Source: Prosthecomicrobium sp. N25 (GTDB taxonomy: Bacteria; Pseudomonadota; Alphaproteobacteria; Rhizobiales; Ancalomicrobiaceae). From it: 64,000 bases of DNA. The position numbers and the translations under genes were made by a program. The DNA lies in contig NZ_JBBCAT010000002.1 of assembly GCF_037203705.1 (NCBI RefSeq), positions 62,001-126,000 of the forward strand. Direction: 5' to 3'. Below the pieces are notes generated by a model. The model had not been told where the DNA came from and did not search any database. It was given only the letters and a program-made list of their open reading frames with translations. Shown here one piece after another: positions 45,180 through 55,114 of the stretch. The stretch's first letter is position 1. The number at the start of each line of letters is the position of its first letter.

Positions 45180-45596
45180 CTATTCCTCGTCCTCGCCCGC
45201 GATGCTGCGGACCAAATCGACGATCTTGCGGCGGACCTTCGCGTCGCGGATGCGGACGAAGGCCTTGTTGAGGGAGAGGCCCTCCGACGACGACAGGAAG
45301 TCGACGACGTAGGATGCGGCGTTGGACTCCTCGAAGCCCTGGTTGCCGGCGACCGGGGTCATGCCGGGGGCGTCCTCGAAGAAGAAGGCCACCGGGACGT
45401 TGAGGACGCGGGCGATCGCCTGGAGCCGGCTGGCCCCGATCCGATTGGTCCCCTTCTCGTACTTCTGAATCTGCTGGAACGTGATCCCGAGATGCTCTCC
45501 AAGCTTCTCCTGGCTCATTCCAAGCATCATCCGGCGCAGCCGCACCCTGCTGCCGACATGGATATCGATGGGATTGGGGGATTTTTTACTGGCCAT
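45180..45596 (-). CDS. XRE-family transcriptional regulator, PraR/PhrR-like
   Basis: A 138-residue Cro/CI-type regulator. The HTH is VGSRVRLRRMMLGMSQEKLG, then LGITFQQIQKYEKGTNRIGA. The C-terminal part (FFFEDAPGMTPVAGNQGFEE, then DFLSSSEGLSLNKAFVRI, RRKIVDLVRSIAGEDEE) matches the rhizobial group named PraR/PhrR, which acts in quorum sensing, attachment and acid response. The gene's place between lnt and metK is typical of that group. The start is the ATG at 45596 (MASKKSPNPIDIH), with AAAGG 6 bases upstream. Confidence 0.88.
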   Translation of the reverse strand: MASKKSPNPIDIHVGSRVRLRRMMLGMSQEKLGEHLGITFQQIQKYEKGTNRIGASRLQAIARVLNVPVAFFFEDAPGMTPVAGNQGFEESNAASYVVDFLSSSEGLSLNKAFVRIRDAKVRRKIVDLVRSIAGEDEE

Positions 45597-45772
45597 TTGG
45601 CACCTTTGTTCCACGTCTTTCGATTTTCTTGACGTCGCCTCCCGGCGACGCGTCGGTTCCCGGACTCCTTCTCCTGCATCAGCGCGCACGCATCTCTCCC
45701 TGGCCCCGCGCAATTTCGGGGAAGGTCGAGACACGGTCGTCCATCAGCGAGTCCAATAGACCCGTGATTGCA

Positions 45773-47404
45773 TCATGGCTGGTCGCATATGGTCGCGTCA
45801 ATGAGCGCATAACGAGAAAACTTGCGCGGCGCGGTTAATCCTAAGAAGAGCATGCCGGCGATTACGACCCAGAGGTGGAAATGACGCCAGGCCGTGTAGA
45901 AGGGCGCCGCTATCGATCGCGGAAGGCCGGCGTCGATCACTCCGCTCTCTCCCAGAGGTAGTTTGGTCTGAACTCGCCCAAAGGCGTCGATCACCGCGGA
46001 GACGCCAGAATTTGCTGCCCTGACAAGGGGTAGCCCTTCCTCGACGGCACGAAGTCTCGCTTGGTGGAGATGCTGATAGGGGCCCGGCGTTATTCCGAAC
46101 CACCCGTCGTTGGTGACGTTGAGGAGCCAGGAAGGGCGGTCGGCGGGATCGATGGCGGCACTCGGAAAGATTGCTTCGTAGCAGACGAGTGCAGACAGAG
46201 GTGGCGTTCCGGGGATCCGCAACGTCCGCAGCTTGGGACCTGCGGAAAAGCCGCCTCGCAGGTGCGTCAATTGGCGCAGGCCCAGGCTCTCCAGGGTGTC
46301 CTGCCAGGGCAGGTACTCGCCGAAGGGGACGAGGTGGACCTTGTCGTAAGCGGCCAGGATCTCGGCATCGTCGCGGACGGCGAAGACGGAGTTGTAGACC
46401 CGAGGGCGCGTCTCTCCCGCCGACGGCGGCTCGGCCCGGATGGCGCCGGTCAACAGCGTCGTCCCGGGCGGCAGGAGGTCGGCGATGGTCGAAAGCGCCC
46501 AGGCCTCGTGGGCGAGGAAGAAGGGGAAGGCCGATTCCGGCCAGATCAGGTGCGTGACGCCGTTCAGGCCCCGGCCGTCCGGCCCAGCCGACAGCTCGAC
46601 GTAGCGGTTCAGGATCTCGGCCCGGAACTCAGGCTTCCACTTTCGCCACTGGTCGACGGCCGGCTGCATGATGCGCAGACGCACCCCCGGCTCGAACCCG
46701 GCCGCGTCGGCCCCCGACAGGCGCCAGGCACCGAAGCCGTAGATCCCGGCCAGGACGGCGAGGCCGCCGAGCGCCGCCGCACGCCGGCCGCGGCCAGGAC
46801 CGAACAGGGCGGTGGGGCTCGCGAAGATCAGCACGGCGAGCGGGGTCATGCCCTCGATCCCGACCAGGGAGGCGGCCTGCATGAGCCGGTCGTCGGCGGC
46901 GAGGCCGTAGCCGAGCGCATTCCAGGGGAAGCCGGTCAGCACGTGGCCGCGCAGCCATTCGGAGAGGGCGAGCCCGCAGGCGAGCGCGAGGATGCGGGCC
47001 GGGCCGTCGCGCCAGCCTGCGCGGGCGAGGATCGCGCCGAGGCCCATGAAGAGGGCGAGGCCGCCGGACAGGGCCGCGAGCGCGATCGGCAGGAGCCAGC
47101 CGAACTGGGCGAGGTCGACCGTGAAGGCGGCGCCGACCCACCAGAGCCCGGCCAGGAAGTAGCCGAAGCCGAAGAGCCAGCCGACGGCGAAGAAGGACCG
47201 CCAGGGGCGGATCACCGTGCCGTCCGGGCCGGGCGCGACCGCGCCGTCGAGGAGCAGGACGAGAACCGGGAGCGAGACCCAGAGGACCGGGAAGAGGTGG
47301 AGCGGGGCCTGCGCGAGGGCGGCGAGCGCGCCGGCTCCCATGCCGATCGCGGCGCGGCGCCAGCCCCAGGCCAGCAGGACGGCGTCGGCGAGGCGTTCGA
47401 TCAT
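45773..47404 (-). CDS. lnt: Apolipoprotein N-acyltransferase
   Basis: A 543-residue inner-membrane enzyme that adds the third fatty acid to lipoproteins. The first 230 residues hold about seven membrane helices (for example GWLFGFGYFLAGLWWVGAAF, and LRGHVLTGFPWNALGYG). The periplasmic carbon-nitrogen hydrolase domain carries the catalytic triad: Glu in LIWPESAFPFF, Lys in YDKVHLVPFGEYLP and Cys in ALVCYEAIFP. NVTNDGWFGITPGPYQHLHQ is a hallmark. It lies 67 bp after corC, as is usual. Confidence 0.95.
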   Translation of the reverse strand: MIERLADAVLLAWGWRRAAIGMGAGALAALAQAPLHLFPVLWVSLPVLVLLLDGAVAPGPDGTVIRPWRSFFAVGWLFGFGYFLAGLWWVGAAFTVDLAQFGWLLPIALAALSGGLALFMGLGAILARAGWRDGPARILALACGLALSEWLRGHVLTGFPWNALGYGLAADDRLMQAASLVGIEGMTPLAVLIFASPTALFGPGRGRRAAALGGLAVLAGIYGFGAWRLSGADAAGFEPGVRLRIMQPAVDQWRKWKPEFRAEILNRYVELSAGPDGRGLNGVTHLIWPESAFPFFLAHEAWALSTIADLLPPGTTLLTGAIRAEPPSAGETRPRVYNSVFAVRDDAEILAAYDKVHLVPFGEYLPWQDTLESLGLRQLTHLRGGFSAGPKLRTLRIPGTPPLSALVCYEAIFPSAAIDPADRPSWLLNVTNDGWFGITPGPYQHLHQARLRAVEEGLPLVRAANSGVSAVIDAFGRVQTKLPLGESGVIDAGLPRSIAAPFYTAWRHFHLWVVIAGMLFLGLTAPRKFSRYALIDATICDQP

Positions 47405-47471
47405 CGGGCGCCTCCGGCCGAATCAAGGTCCAGGCACATCCTGCCTGCTTCGCCCCGGCGGCCGGCACCCG

Positions 47472-48515
47472 TCAAGCGGCGCCGAGGCGGCGCAGGGTCA
47501 GGTCGTCGGGCCGGGCCGCCATGCCGGAGACGCGCAGGCGCTTGACCCGGCGCGAATCCGCATCGAGCACCTCGAGGGCGACGCCGGGCAGCTTCTCGGA
47601 GCGGACCACCTCGCCGATGGCCGGCATGCGGCCGGCGAGCGCGAAGACAAGGCCGCCGATCGTCTCGACGTCCTCCGGCAGGGCCTCGCCCTCGAAGCGG
47701 ATCCCGGTCGCGGCGGCGACGTCGTCGAGCTCGACGAGCCCGTCGACGATCCAGGTCCCCTCCCCGGCCGGCACGACGTCGGCGGCCTCCTCGGCGATGT
47801 CGTGCTCGTCCTCGATATCGCCCACGACCGTCTCGACGATGTCCTCCAGGCTGACGAGGCCGTCGACCCCGCCGAACTCGTCGATGACCAGCGCGATCTG
47901 GATGCGGTTCGCCTGCATGCGGGCGAGGAGATCGGTCGCCGGCATGGAGGCGGGCACGAACAGCACCGGGCGGATCAGGCCGGCGTCCTCCAGGCGGCGG
48001 GAGAGGTCGACCTGGGTCAGGTAGATGCCGGCCGAACGCTCCTCCCGGGTCTCGACCAGGGAGGCGCGCACGGTCGCCTCCTCGGCGATGTGGCCCATGA
48101 GGTCGCGGATGTGGACCATGCCACTCGCGTCGTCCAGGCTCTCCCGGTAGACCGGCATGCGGCTGTGGCCGGACTCCTTGAAGGCGAGCATCAGCTCGGT
48201 CAGCGTCACGTCGGCCGCGATGGCGGTGATCTCGGAGCGGGGCACCATCACGTCCTCCACGCGCGTCTCGCGCAGGCGGAGGATGTTGCGGATCATCGCC
48301 CGCTCCTCGGGCGTGAAGGTCGCGTCGCCGGCGGCCTCGGTCTCCAGGACCGTCTCGAGATGGTCGCGCAGGGAAGCGGTCGAGGGCTTCAGCCCGACCG
48401 CGGTCATCAATCGGTCGATCCAGCTCTCGCCGGACCGACTGTCGCCCTCGCGGCCCTCGCCGCCGTCATGGGCCGGGGACCCGCCGTTCTGTCCCGTATT
48501 CTGGATGTCGCTCAT
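47472..48515 (-). CDS. corC: CorC/HlyC-type CBS-domain protein
   Basis: A 347-residue protein with a paired CBS domain (VEDVMVPRSEITAIAADVTL to about residue 210), and a C-terminal CorC-HlyC domain (GTWIVDGLVELDDVAAATGI, then GGLVFALAGRMPAIGEV). It is linked to magnesium or cobalt efflux and membrane stress. The start codon overlaps the end of ybeY by 4 bp (ATGA), so translation is coupled. There are no membrane helices, so it is the soluble form common next to lnt. Confidence 0.94.
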   Translation of the reverse strand: MSDIQNTGQNGGSPAHDGGEGREGDSRSGESWIDRLMTAVGLKPSTASLRDHLETVLETEAAGDATFTPEERAMIRNILRLRETRVEDVMVPRSEITAIAADVTLTELMLAFKESGHSRMPVYRESLDDASGMVHIRDLMGHIAEEATVRASLVETREERSAGIYLTQVDLSRRLEDAGLIRPVLFVPASMPATDLLARMQANRIQIALVIDEFGGVDGLVSLEDIVETVVGDIEDEHDIAEEAADVVPAGEGTWIVDGLVELDDVAAATGIRFEGEALPEDVETIGGLVFALAGRMPAIGEVVRSEKLPGVALEVLDADSRRVKRLRVSGMAARPDDLTLRRLGAA

Positions 48516-49054
48516 CTCGCCTTCGTCTCGATCGCCCCGCCACCCGCCGTCTCCGGGACGGTGCCGGCATAGGGGTCCGGTATTCCAAGCCCGGCCAGGA
48601 TGCGGGTCTCGAGCCGCTCCATGGCCTCGGCGTCCGCCTCCTCCTCGTGATCGTAGCCGACCAGATGCAGGAGGCCGTGAACGATGAGGTGGGAGACATG
48701 ATGCGCGAGCGGGCGGCCTTCGTCGAGCGCCTCCCGCGCGGCGGTCTCGCGGGCCACCACGATGTCGCCCAGCAGCGGGCCGAGGTCCTCGTCCTCGTCA
48801 GAGCCGGGAAACGACAGCACGTTGGTGGGCTTGTCGAAGCCGCGGAAGTCGCGGTTGAGCACGCGGATCCGGGCGTCGTCCGTCAGGACCACCGAGACCT
48901 CGGCCCCGGCGGGCGCCTCGAAGGCCCCGGCCGCCACCGTGGCGGCGACGGCAACCTCGACCAGCGGGCGCCAGTCGGCTTCCGAGCCCCAGTCCGCGGC
49001 CTCGACCAGGATGTCGACCGCGACCGGACCCGGACCTGGAGGTCGGTCGGTCAC
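48512..49054 (-). CDS. ybeY: rRNA maturation endoribonuclease YbeY
   Basis: A 180-residue zinc-dependent RNase needed for 16S 3'-end maturation and ribosome quality control. The metal motif is HLIVHGLLHLVGYDHEEEAD (H-x3-H-x5-H). VLSFPGSDEDEDLGPLLGDI is also characteristic. The N terminus is slightly long. The start overlaps phoH by 4 bp and the end overlaps corC by 4 bp, a tightly coupled set. Confidence 0.95.
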   Translation of the reverse strand: MTDRPPGPGPVAVDILVEAADWGSEADWRPLVEVAVAATVAAGAFEAPAGAEVSVVLTDDARIRVLNRDFRGFDKPTNVLSFPGSDEDEDLGPLLGDIVVARETAAREALDEGRPLAHHVSHLIVHGLLHLVGYDHEEEADAEAMERLETRILAGLGIPDPYAGTVPETAGGGAIETKAR

Positions 49055-50127
49055 GGCCGGGCGCTCCCGGCGGAGCCCGCCGCCGCCGCCGCGGCCAGGC
49101 GCTCGCGCGAGACGTCGTCGTAGGCCTTGACGATGCGGGCCACCAGCTCGTGGCGGACCACGTCCTTCTCGGTGAAGCCGACGGTGACGACGCCCTTGAC
49201 GCCCCTGAGGATCTCCAGGGCGTCGACGAGACCGGACTTCTGGCCCGGGCCGAGGTCGACCTGGGTCGGGTCGCCGGTGACGATCATCTTGGAGTTCTCG
49301 CCGAGCCGGGTCAGGAACATCTTCATCTGCATGGTGGTGCAGTTCTGCGCCTCGTCGAGCAGAACCACCGCGTTCGACAGGGTGCGGCCGCGCATGAAGG
49401 CGAGCGGCGCCACCTCGATCATGCCCGACTGCAGGCCGCGCTCGACCTTCTCGGCGGGCATCATGTCGTAGAGGGCGTCGTAGAGCGGGCGGAGATAGGG
49501 ATCGACCTTCTCGCGCATGTCGCCGGGGAGGAAGCCGAGGCGCTCGCCGGCCTCGACGGCCGGCCGCGACAGGATCAGGCGGCTGGCGTCGCCGCGCTCG
49601 ATCAGGGCGGCCGCGTAGGCGACCGCCAGATAGGTCTTGCCGGTGCCGGCCGGGCCGATGCCGAAGACCAGGTCGGCGCGGTCCATGGCGCGGATATAGG
49701 CGTCCTGGCCGGCCGTGCGGGCCACCACGGTCTTCTTGCGGGTGGCGATCTGGGCCGGGGAGAAGCGGCCCTTCGGCTCGAGGGTGGGCAGCGGCAGCTG
49801 CGCGTCGGTCGCCTCGGCGAGGCGAATGGCGCCGTCGACGTCGCCGGGGTGGACGTCGCCGCCCTGCTGGAGCCGCTCGTAGAGGCTCTCCAGGACCATG
49901 CGGGCGCGCTCGCAGGCCTGGTGCGGGCCCTTGATGGTCACCTGATTGCCGCGCGCGATCGCGGTGACGCCGAGGCGGCGCTCGATCTCGGCGAGGTTCT
50001 GGTCGAACTGGCCGTAGAGGTCGCCGACGAGCCGGTTGTCGTCGAAGGCGAGCACCACGTGGGTGAGGTCGGAGGCGTGAGCCACGACCGGGAAGGTCGG
50101 CTCAGGGCGGGTGGTGGCCTCTTTCAA
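49051..50127 (-). CDS. phoH: PhoH-like ATPase (PhoH/YbeZ family)
   Basis: A 358-residue RNA-linked ATPase. The N-terminal KH-like part ([20 protein letters not shown]) is followed by the P loop [15 protein letters not shown] near residue 160, the [20 protein letters not shown] segment and the Walker B region [35 protein letters not shown] is diagnostic. It partners YbeY in many genomes. It overlaps both miaB and ybeY by 4 bp. Confidence 0.95.
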   Translation of the reverse strand: MKEATTRPEPTFPVVAHASDLTHVVLAFDDNRLVGDLYGQFDQNLAEIERRLGVTAIARGNQVTIKGPHQACERARMVLESLYERLQQGGDVHPGDVDGAIRLAEATDAQLPLPTLEPKGRFSPAQIATRKKTVVARTAGQDAYIRAMDRADLVFGIGPAGTGKTYLAVAYAAALIERGDASRLILSRPAVEAGERLGFLPGDMREKVDPYLRPLYDALYDMMPAEKVERGLQSGMIEVAPLAFMRGRTLSNAVVLLDEAQNCTTMQMKMFLTRLGENSKMIVTGDPTQVDLGPGQKSGLVDALEILRGVKGVVTVGFTEKDVVRHELVARIVKAYDDVSRERLAAAAAAGSAGSARP

Positions 50128-51563
50128 CCGTGCGCTCCTCCGGCGGTTGGTCGCGCCGGTTCCTTGGTGAAGGTGCGGATATGGGGATGCGCCGCGCCGG
50201 CGGGCAAGGGGCCTTCGCCCACGACCGCGCCGAAGAGGCTGTAGCCCGCGACGTCGTCGACGCGGACCTCGACGATCTCGCCGACGAGGGAGGCCGGGCC
50301 GTCGACGTGGACGGGCTGGAGCCAGGGCGAGCGGCCGACCAACTGGCCCGCATGGCGTCCCGCCTTCTCGACCAGGATGTCCATCACCATGCCCTTACGG
50401 CTCGCATTGAAGGCTTTCGTCTGGGCGTCGATCGCCGCCTGCAGCGCCGAAAGCCGTTCCGCCTTGATCCGTTCCGAGACCTGGTCGTCGCGCGTGGAGG
50501 CGGGCGTGCCGGGGCGGGGGGAATACTTGAAGGTGAAGGCGGAGGCATAGCCGACCGCCTCGATCAGGGCGAGCGTGTCGGCGAAGTCAGCGTCGGTCTC
50601 GCCGGGGAAGCCGACGATGAAGTCGCCCGAGAGCGCGATGTCGGGGCGGGCGGCGCGGATACGCTCGACGAGGCGCAGATAGTCCGCCGCGGTGTGGCGG
50701 CGGTTCATGGCCTTGAGGATGCGGTCGGAGCCGGACTGCACCGGCAGGTGCAGGTAGGGCATGAGCTGCGGCAGTTCCCGGTGGGCCGCGATCAGGGCGT
50801 CGTCCATGTCGCGCGGGTGGCTGGTCGTGTAGCGGATGCGCGCGAGGCCGGGCACGCGGGCGAGGCGCTCGCACAGGCGACCGAGCGTCCATTCCCGCCC
50901 GTCAGGGCCGAGGCCGTGCCAGGCGTTGACGTTCTGGCCGAGGAGCGTGACCTCGCGCACGCCGGCGGCGGCGAGGCGCTCGGCCTCCTCGACGATGCGG
51001 TCGAGCGGGCGGGAGACCTCGGCGCCGCGCGTGTAGGGGACGACGCAGAAGGTGCAGAACTTGTCGCAGCCCTCCTGGATGGTCAGGAAGGCGGTCGGCC
51101 CGCGCGCGGCGATGCGGACGGCCGGGGTCGCCGGCATGGCGTCGAACTTCTCCGCGATGGCGAAGTCGGTCTCGACGGGGCGGCGGCGGTCCGTGGCCTC
51201 CGCCAGGAGCTCGGGGAGGCGGTGGTAGCTCTGCGGGCCGACGACGAGGTCGACCGCGGGGGCGCGGCGCATGATCTCGCGGCCCTCCGCCTGGGCGACG
51301 CAGCCGGCGACCCCGATGGTCAGTGCCCGGCCTTCGAGCGCCCGCTCGTCCTTCAGGCGGCGCAGGCGGCCGATGTCCGAATAGACCTTCTCGGCGGCCT
51401 TCTCGCGGATGTGGCAGGTGTTGAGCAGGACCAGGTCGGCCTCGTCGAGGCTGTCCGTCGGCTCATAGCCCTCGGGCGCGAGAACATCGGTCATCCGCTC
51501 GGAATCGTAGACGTTCATCTGGCACCCGTAGGTGCGCACGAGGACTTTCTTCGTCTCGGTCAT
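50124..51563 (-). CDS. miaB: tRNA-2-methylthio-N6-dimethylallyladenosine synthase
   Basis: A 479-residue radical-SAM methylthiotransferase acting on A37 of tRNAs. The N-terminal UPF0004 domain starts [14 protein letters not shown], and its other Cys are in [10 protein letters not shown] and [11 protein letters not shown]. The radical SAM motif is [17 protein letters not shown] near residue 165. [20 protein letters not shown] is diagnostic. The C-terminal TRAM domain follows. It needs two 4Fe-4S clusters, so it depends on the iron supply. It overlaps phoH by 4 bp. Confidence 0.97.
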   Translation of the reverse strand: MTETKKVLVRTYGCQMNVYDSERMTDVLAPEGYEPTDSLDEADLVLLNTCHIREKAAEKVYSDIGRLRRLKDERALEGRALTIGVAGCVAQAEGREIMRRAPAVDLVVGPQSYHRLPELLAEATDRRRPVETDFAIAEKFDAMPATPAVRIAARGPTAFLTIQEGCDKFCTFCVVPYTRGAEVSRPLDRIVEEAERLAAAGVREVTLLGQNVNAWHGLGPDGREWTLGRLCERLARVPGLARIRYTTSHPRDMDDALIAAHRELPQLMPYLHLPVQSGSDRILKAMNRRHTAADYLRLVERIRAARPDIALSGDFIVGFPGETDADFADTLALIEAVGYASAFTFKYSPRPGTPASTRDDQVSERIKAERLSALQAAIDAQTKAFNASRKGMVMDILVEKAGRHAGQLVGRSPWLQPVHVDGPASLVGEIVEVRVDDVAGYSLFGAVVGEGPLPAGAAHPHIRTFTKEPARPTAGGAHG

Positions 51564-51677
51564 CAGGCTCGCGATCGGTTCTCGGGGACGGCGCGGGCGG
51601 CGCGCGACCGCCGGTCTCCCCAGGCTCTGATAGCGCGAAACGGAGCCGGAGAGAATAGCGGCGTGGCCGCCGGGGCC

Positions 51678-52601
51678 CTACGGCCCCGCGGGGACGACGC
51701 CGGTCGGGGCGGGGGCGGCCGGGAGCCCGCCCGGGGCCGGCTCTCGGCCGCGGCGGGCGGCGGCCGAGAGCCGGCGCACCTCGCGCTCAAGGGCGCGGGC
51801 GAGAAGCTTGCGGTCGCTCGTCTCGTCGAAGGGGATGGGCTCGCCCCAGACGAGCTCGACGTCGAGCGGCGGCCCGAACAGGGTGGCGAGAAGGTGCGGG
51901 ACCATGTCCATGTCGCCGTACCAGCCGATGCGGGGCCGGCCGGCATGGCCGACCGGCAGGCCGCCGCGGCGCGTGAAGGCGAGGGCCAGGGGCTGGACCC
52001 AGACGCGCTCGTGCCCGCCCTTCAGGATGGCGGCGCGGGCGGCGCCGATCAGGGCGGAGCGGAAGGGCAGCACGTGCACGCCGTCCGAGGAGGTCCCCTC
52101 CGGGAAGAGGACGACCGGGATGCCGGCCGACATGCGGGCCGCCATCTCGTGGCTGACGCGGGCAGTGTCGGTGCGCCGGCTGCGGTCGACGAAGAGGCTG
52201 CGCTGCAGCTTGGCGAGGAAGCCGAAGAGGGGCCAGCCGGCGATCTCGGACTTGGCCACGAAGGCGACCGGGAGAAGGCTGCCGACGAGGCAGATGTCGA
52301 GCCAGGACACGTGGTTGGGCGTCACCAGGAGCGGGCGGTCGCGGCAGGGCGCCCCGTGGACGGTCAGCCGCGCCCCGACGGCCGAGAGAGCCCGGCGGTG
52401 CCACCAGACCGGGAGGGTCGCGGCCAGGGGCCAGCCGCGCCGGACGGCGAGGGCCTGCAGCGGCACGGCCGCGAGGGTCAGGAGGGCGAGCCACAGGACG
52501 GCGAGCGTCCCGCGCAGGCGGCCGACGAGAGGCGGGCGGCCCGGCGCGGGCTCGAGGACGACCGGGGGCGGCGGTCCCGCCGCGCGGGCGGGACGGGTCA
52601 C
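51678..52601 (-). CDS. plsC: 1-acyl-sn-glycerol-3-phosphate acyltransferase family protein
   Basis: A 307-residue membrane-associated acyltransferase that converts lysophosphatidic acid to phosphatidic acid or a related step. The HX4D motif is VTPNHVSWLDICLVG and the phosphate-binding motif is VLFPEGTSSDGVHVL. A hydrophobic segment near residue 35-55 (LAVLWLALLTLAAVPLQAL) anchors it. The start is the GTG at 52601, overlapping the stop of the upstream fur-type gene (GTGA), so translation is coupled. It has a Pro/Ala-rich C terminus. Confidence 0.9.
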   Translation of the reverse strand: MTRPARAAGPPPPVVLEPAPGRPPLVGRLRGTLAVLWLALLTLAAVPLQALAVRRGWPLAATLPVWWHRRALSAVGARLTVHGAPCRDRPLLVTPNHVSWLDICLVGSLLPVAFVAKSEIAGWPLFGFLAKLQRSLFVDRSRRTDTARVSHEMAARMSAGIPVVLFPEGTSSDGVHVLPFRSALIGAARAAILKGGHERVWVQPLALAFTRRGGLPVGHAGRPRIGWYGDMDMVPHLLATLFGPPLDVELVWGEPIPFDETSDRKLLARALEREVRRLSAAARRGREPAPGGLPAAPAPTGVVPAGP

Positions 52602-53056
52602 CGGGCCGGGCCCTTGTCCTTGTCGTCGAGGGGGACGCCGTAGAGTTCCAGCCGGTGGTCGACGAGGCGGAAGCCGAGCTCGCGGGCGACGATCTCCTGC
52701 AGCTTCTCGATGTCCTCGCTGCGGAACTCGATGACGCGGCCGGAGCGCAGATCGATCAGGTGGTCGTGGTGCTCCTCCGGCACGGGCTCGTAGCGGGCGC
52801 GGCCATCGCGGAAATCGTGGCGCTCGATCATGCCGGCGTCCTCGAAGAGCTTCACGGTCCGGTAGACCGTGGAGATCGAGATGCGGCGGTCGACGGCAGC
52901 GGCGCGGCGGTGCAGCTCCTCGACGTCGGGATGATCGTCCGCGGAGGCGATCACCCGGGCGATGACGCGGCGCTGCTCGGTCATGCGCATGCCGCTCGCC
53001 TCGCACTGCTCCTCGAGGGTCGGTTCCGGTGTGCTGGACTCTTCGGCTGCGTTCAA
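52598..53056 (-). CDS. Fur-family metal regulator (Fur/Mur type)
   Basis: A 152-residue repressor. The winged helix is GMRMTEQRRVIARVIASADD, then STVYRTVKLFEDAGMIERH. The metal-site region is PEEHHDHLIDLRSGRVIEFR, as in Fur and its rhizobial manganese-responsive form Mur. It lacks Irr features: there is no haem motif and no HHH run. Among Hyphomicrobiales, the copy in the tsaB-rimI-fur-plsC-miaB block is usually the Mur type, so manganese response is likely but not certain. It overlaps plsC by 4 bp. Confidence 0.9.
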   Translation of the reverse strand: MNAAEESSTPEPTLEEQCEASGMRMTEQRRVIARVIASADDHPDVEELHRRAAAVDRRISISTVYRTVKLFEDAGMIERHDFRDGRARYEPVPEEHHDHLIDLRSGRVIEFRSEDIEKLQEIVARELGFRLVDHRLELYGVPLDDKDKGPAR

Positions 53057-53089
53057 GGCCGCATTCTCCCGGTCTCGACGCCAGCGCGA

Positions 53090-53587
53090 TTAGCCGAGAT
53101 CGGCCCGCATGACAAGCGCGGAGGTCGCCGGGCCGGAGGCCGACCGGTAGTAGCCCTTGCGTTCGCCGACCTGGCGGAAACCCAGGCGGCGGTAGAGCGC
53201 GACGGCCGGCGCGTTGCCGCCGTCGACCTCCAGGAAGACGGTCCGGATCCGCTCGCCGTAGAGCTTGCGGAAGCCGGCCTCGACGAGCTGCCGGCCGATG
53301 CGCCGGCCGCGGTTGCGGGGGTCGACCGCCACGGTCAGGATCTCGGCCTCGTCGGCGGCGGCCCGGACGAGCAGGAAGCCGACCGCCCGGCGGGTGCCGA
53401 AGAGATTGGCGCGGCGGGCGACGAGGCACAGGACGGCCGGGTCGCGCAGCAGCTCGCGCAGTTCGTCGGCGCTCCACTGGTGCGCGAAGGAGGCGGCATG
53501 GATGGCGGCGAGTTCGGGGACGTCGCCCGACCGCGCGGTCTCGATGGAGACCGGCGGGGGTTCGAACCACCAGAGGAGGCCGCTCAT
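53090..53587 (-). CDS. rimI: Ribosomal protein S18-alanine N-acetyltransferase (RimI)
   Basis: A 165-residue GNAT enzyme. Typical blocks are ELAAIHAASFAHQWSADELR, ILTVAVDPRNRGRRIGRQLV (acetyl-CoA loop) and FLEVDGGNAPAVALYRRLGF, followed by GFRQVGERKGYY. It modifies the N terminus of S18 in E. coli, and in many bacteria it lies with tsaB, as here (4-bp overlap). The fur-type gene follows 33 bp downstream. Confidence 0.93.
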   Translation of the reverse strand: MSGLLWWFEPPPVSIETARSGDVPELAAIHAASFAHQWSADELRELLRDPAVLCLVARRANLFGTRRAVGFLLVRAAADEAEILTVAVDPRNRGRRIGRQLVEAGFRKLYGERIRTVFLEVDGGNAPAVALYRRLGFRQVGERKGYYRSASGPATSALVMRADLG

Positions 53588-54303
53588 GGCCGGGCGTGGG
53601 CGGGCGCCCCGGCCTCGGGCGCGCGGGGGATGCGGAACCCCTCCTGCGGCTTGGCATCGGCGGCGCGGAGATAGACGGGTCCGGGGGGGCGCCCGGGGGC
53701 CGGGCGGGCGGCCGCCAGGCGCGCGACGGTCTCGACACGGGGGTAGCGGGCCTCGCCGAGGATGCGCAGCGGGGATGGCGCGGCGGCGGCCACCAGGGCG
53801 GCGCCCGAGCCGGCGAGGACGGCTCCGGCGCGCACCGCCAGGGCGGCGGCCTCGGCGAGCGGGAGGGCGGCGGGGGCCGAGAGCGGGACGGGCTCGGATC
53901 CCGGGGCGGCGGCGAAAAGACCGGCGTAGACCTCGCCTCGGCGGGCGTCGAGGGCGACCAGGATGGGCGCCTGCGGGTCCGTTGAGCCAGCGGCGTCGGC
54001 CGCGATGGCCTCGAGGGTGGTGACGGGCACGACCGGTCGGCCGGCGGCGAGCCCGAAGCCGCGGGCGGCGGCGAGGCCGACGCGGATGCCGGTGAAGCTG
54101 CCGGGACCCACGGTCACGCCGAAGCGGTCGCAGTCCTTGATGCGGAGCCCGCCGGCCGCCGCCAGCGCCTCCGCGACCACGGCCATCAGGACCTCGGCAT
54201 GGCCGCGGCCGATGTCGCGGGTCACGGCCGCGAGGATGCGCCCGTCGCGAAGGAGCGCGACCGCGCAGGCATCGAGGGCCGTGTCGAGGGCGAGGGTCAG
54301 CAT
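53584..54303 (-). CDS. tsaB: tRNA threonylcarbamoyladenosine biosynthesis protein TsaB
   Basis: A 239-residue ASKHA-fold partner of TsaD in making t6A at position 37 of tRNA. The start MLTLALDTALDACAVALLRD is the family start (ATG at 54303). The core motif is FGVTVGPGSFTGIRVGLAAA. The C-terminal region is Ala/Pro-rich. It needs TsaD and TsaE, which are not in the window. It overlaps rimI by 4 bp and lies 90 bp after the NFU gene. Confidence 0.95.
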   Translation of the reverse strand: MLTLALDTALDACAVALLRDGRILAAVTRDIGRGHAEVLMAVVAEALAAAGGLRIKDCDRFGVTVGPGSFTGIRVGLAAARGFGLAAGRPVVPVTTLEAIAADAAGSTDPQAPILVALDARRGEVYAGLFAAAPGSEPVPLSAPAALPLAEAAALAVRAGAVLAGSGAALVAAAAPSPLRILGEARYPRVETVARLAAARPAPGRPPGPVYLRAADAKPQEGFRIPRAPEAGAPAHARP

Positions 54304-54393
54304 CGCGGCATTTGACGCGCGCGGGGGCCGGCTGTCGAGGCGACTTTCGGTCACCTCCGCGTCAGGAAGGCCGCTCCGGGCGGCGCCGCGCGG

Positions 54394-54954
54394 TCAGGCC
54401 GCGCGGACCTCCTGGACGTCCGGCAGGAAGTGGCGGAGCAGGTTCTGGATGCCGTGGCGGAGCGTCGCGGTGGAGGACGGACAGCCCGCGCAGGCGCCCT
54501 TCATGTTGAGGTACACGACCCCGTCGCGGAAGCCCTTGAAGGTGATGTCGCCGCCGTCGTTGGCGACCGCCGGGCGGACCCGGGTCTCCAGGAGTTCCTT
54601 GATGGTGGCGACCGTCTGGGCGTCCGAGGGATCGAAGAACTCCTCGCCGGCCACGGGCTCGTCGCCGCCGGAGTCCCGCATGACCGGCGCGCCGGACATG
54701 AAGTGCTCCATGATGACGCCGAGGATCGCGGGCCTCAGGTGGGGCCACTCCGCGCCGGCCTTCGTCACGGTGACGAAGTCGTGGCCGAAGAAGACGCCCG
54801 AGACGCCCTCAATGCCGAAGAGCTTCTCGGCGAGCGGGGAGCGGACCGCCTCGTCGGGCGTGCGGAAATCCTCGGTGCCGTCGGGCAGGACGACCCGGCC
54901 CGGGATGAACTTCAGGGTCGCGGGATTGGGCGTCGTCTCGGTCTGGATGAACAT
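54394..54954 (-). CDS. NFU-type Fe-S cluster scaffold/carrier protein
   Basis: A 186-residue protein. The N-terminal NFU_N domain is MFIQTETTPNPATLKFIPGR to about residue 90, and the C-terminal NifU-like domain carries the Fe-S cysteines in GACAGCPSSTATLRHGI. It accepts and delivers [4Fe-4S] clusters to target enzymes such as MiaB, encoded 3 kb away. Length and form match mitochondrial-type NFU1 common in alphaproteobacteria. The ATG at 54954 follows GAGGAGGACGAGA. Confidence 0.95.
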   Translation of the reverse strand: MFIQTETTPNPATLKFIPGRVVLPDGTEDFRTPDEAVRSPLAEKLFGIEGVSGVFFGHDFVTVTKAGAEWPHLRPAILGVIMEHFMSGAPVMRDSGGDEPVAGEEFFDPSDAQTVATIKELLETRVRPAVANDGGDITFKGFRDGVVYLNMKGACAGCPSSTATLRHGIQNLLRHFLPDVQEVRAA

Positions 54955-55114
54955 TCTCGTCCTCCTCTCGGGTTCAAGGCCCGGAGCATGGTGAGAGGTA
55001 AGGTAAGCCGGGCCCGCGCCGGATCAAGCGCCGAGCGGCGCGGGGGAGGTATCCGGGACGGGATAGGCCGAATCCGGGCATGGCGCAACGGCGTCGGCGG
55101 CGGCCGGCGGGGCT

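Noticed and set aside
52598-53056. This Fur-family gene as Irr, the regulator of the two iron boxes
   Set aside because: It lacks the Irr haem-binding features and His run. Its gene neighbourhood and sequence fit Fur/Mur, so irr must lie elsewhere in the genome.
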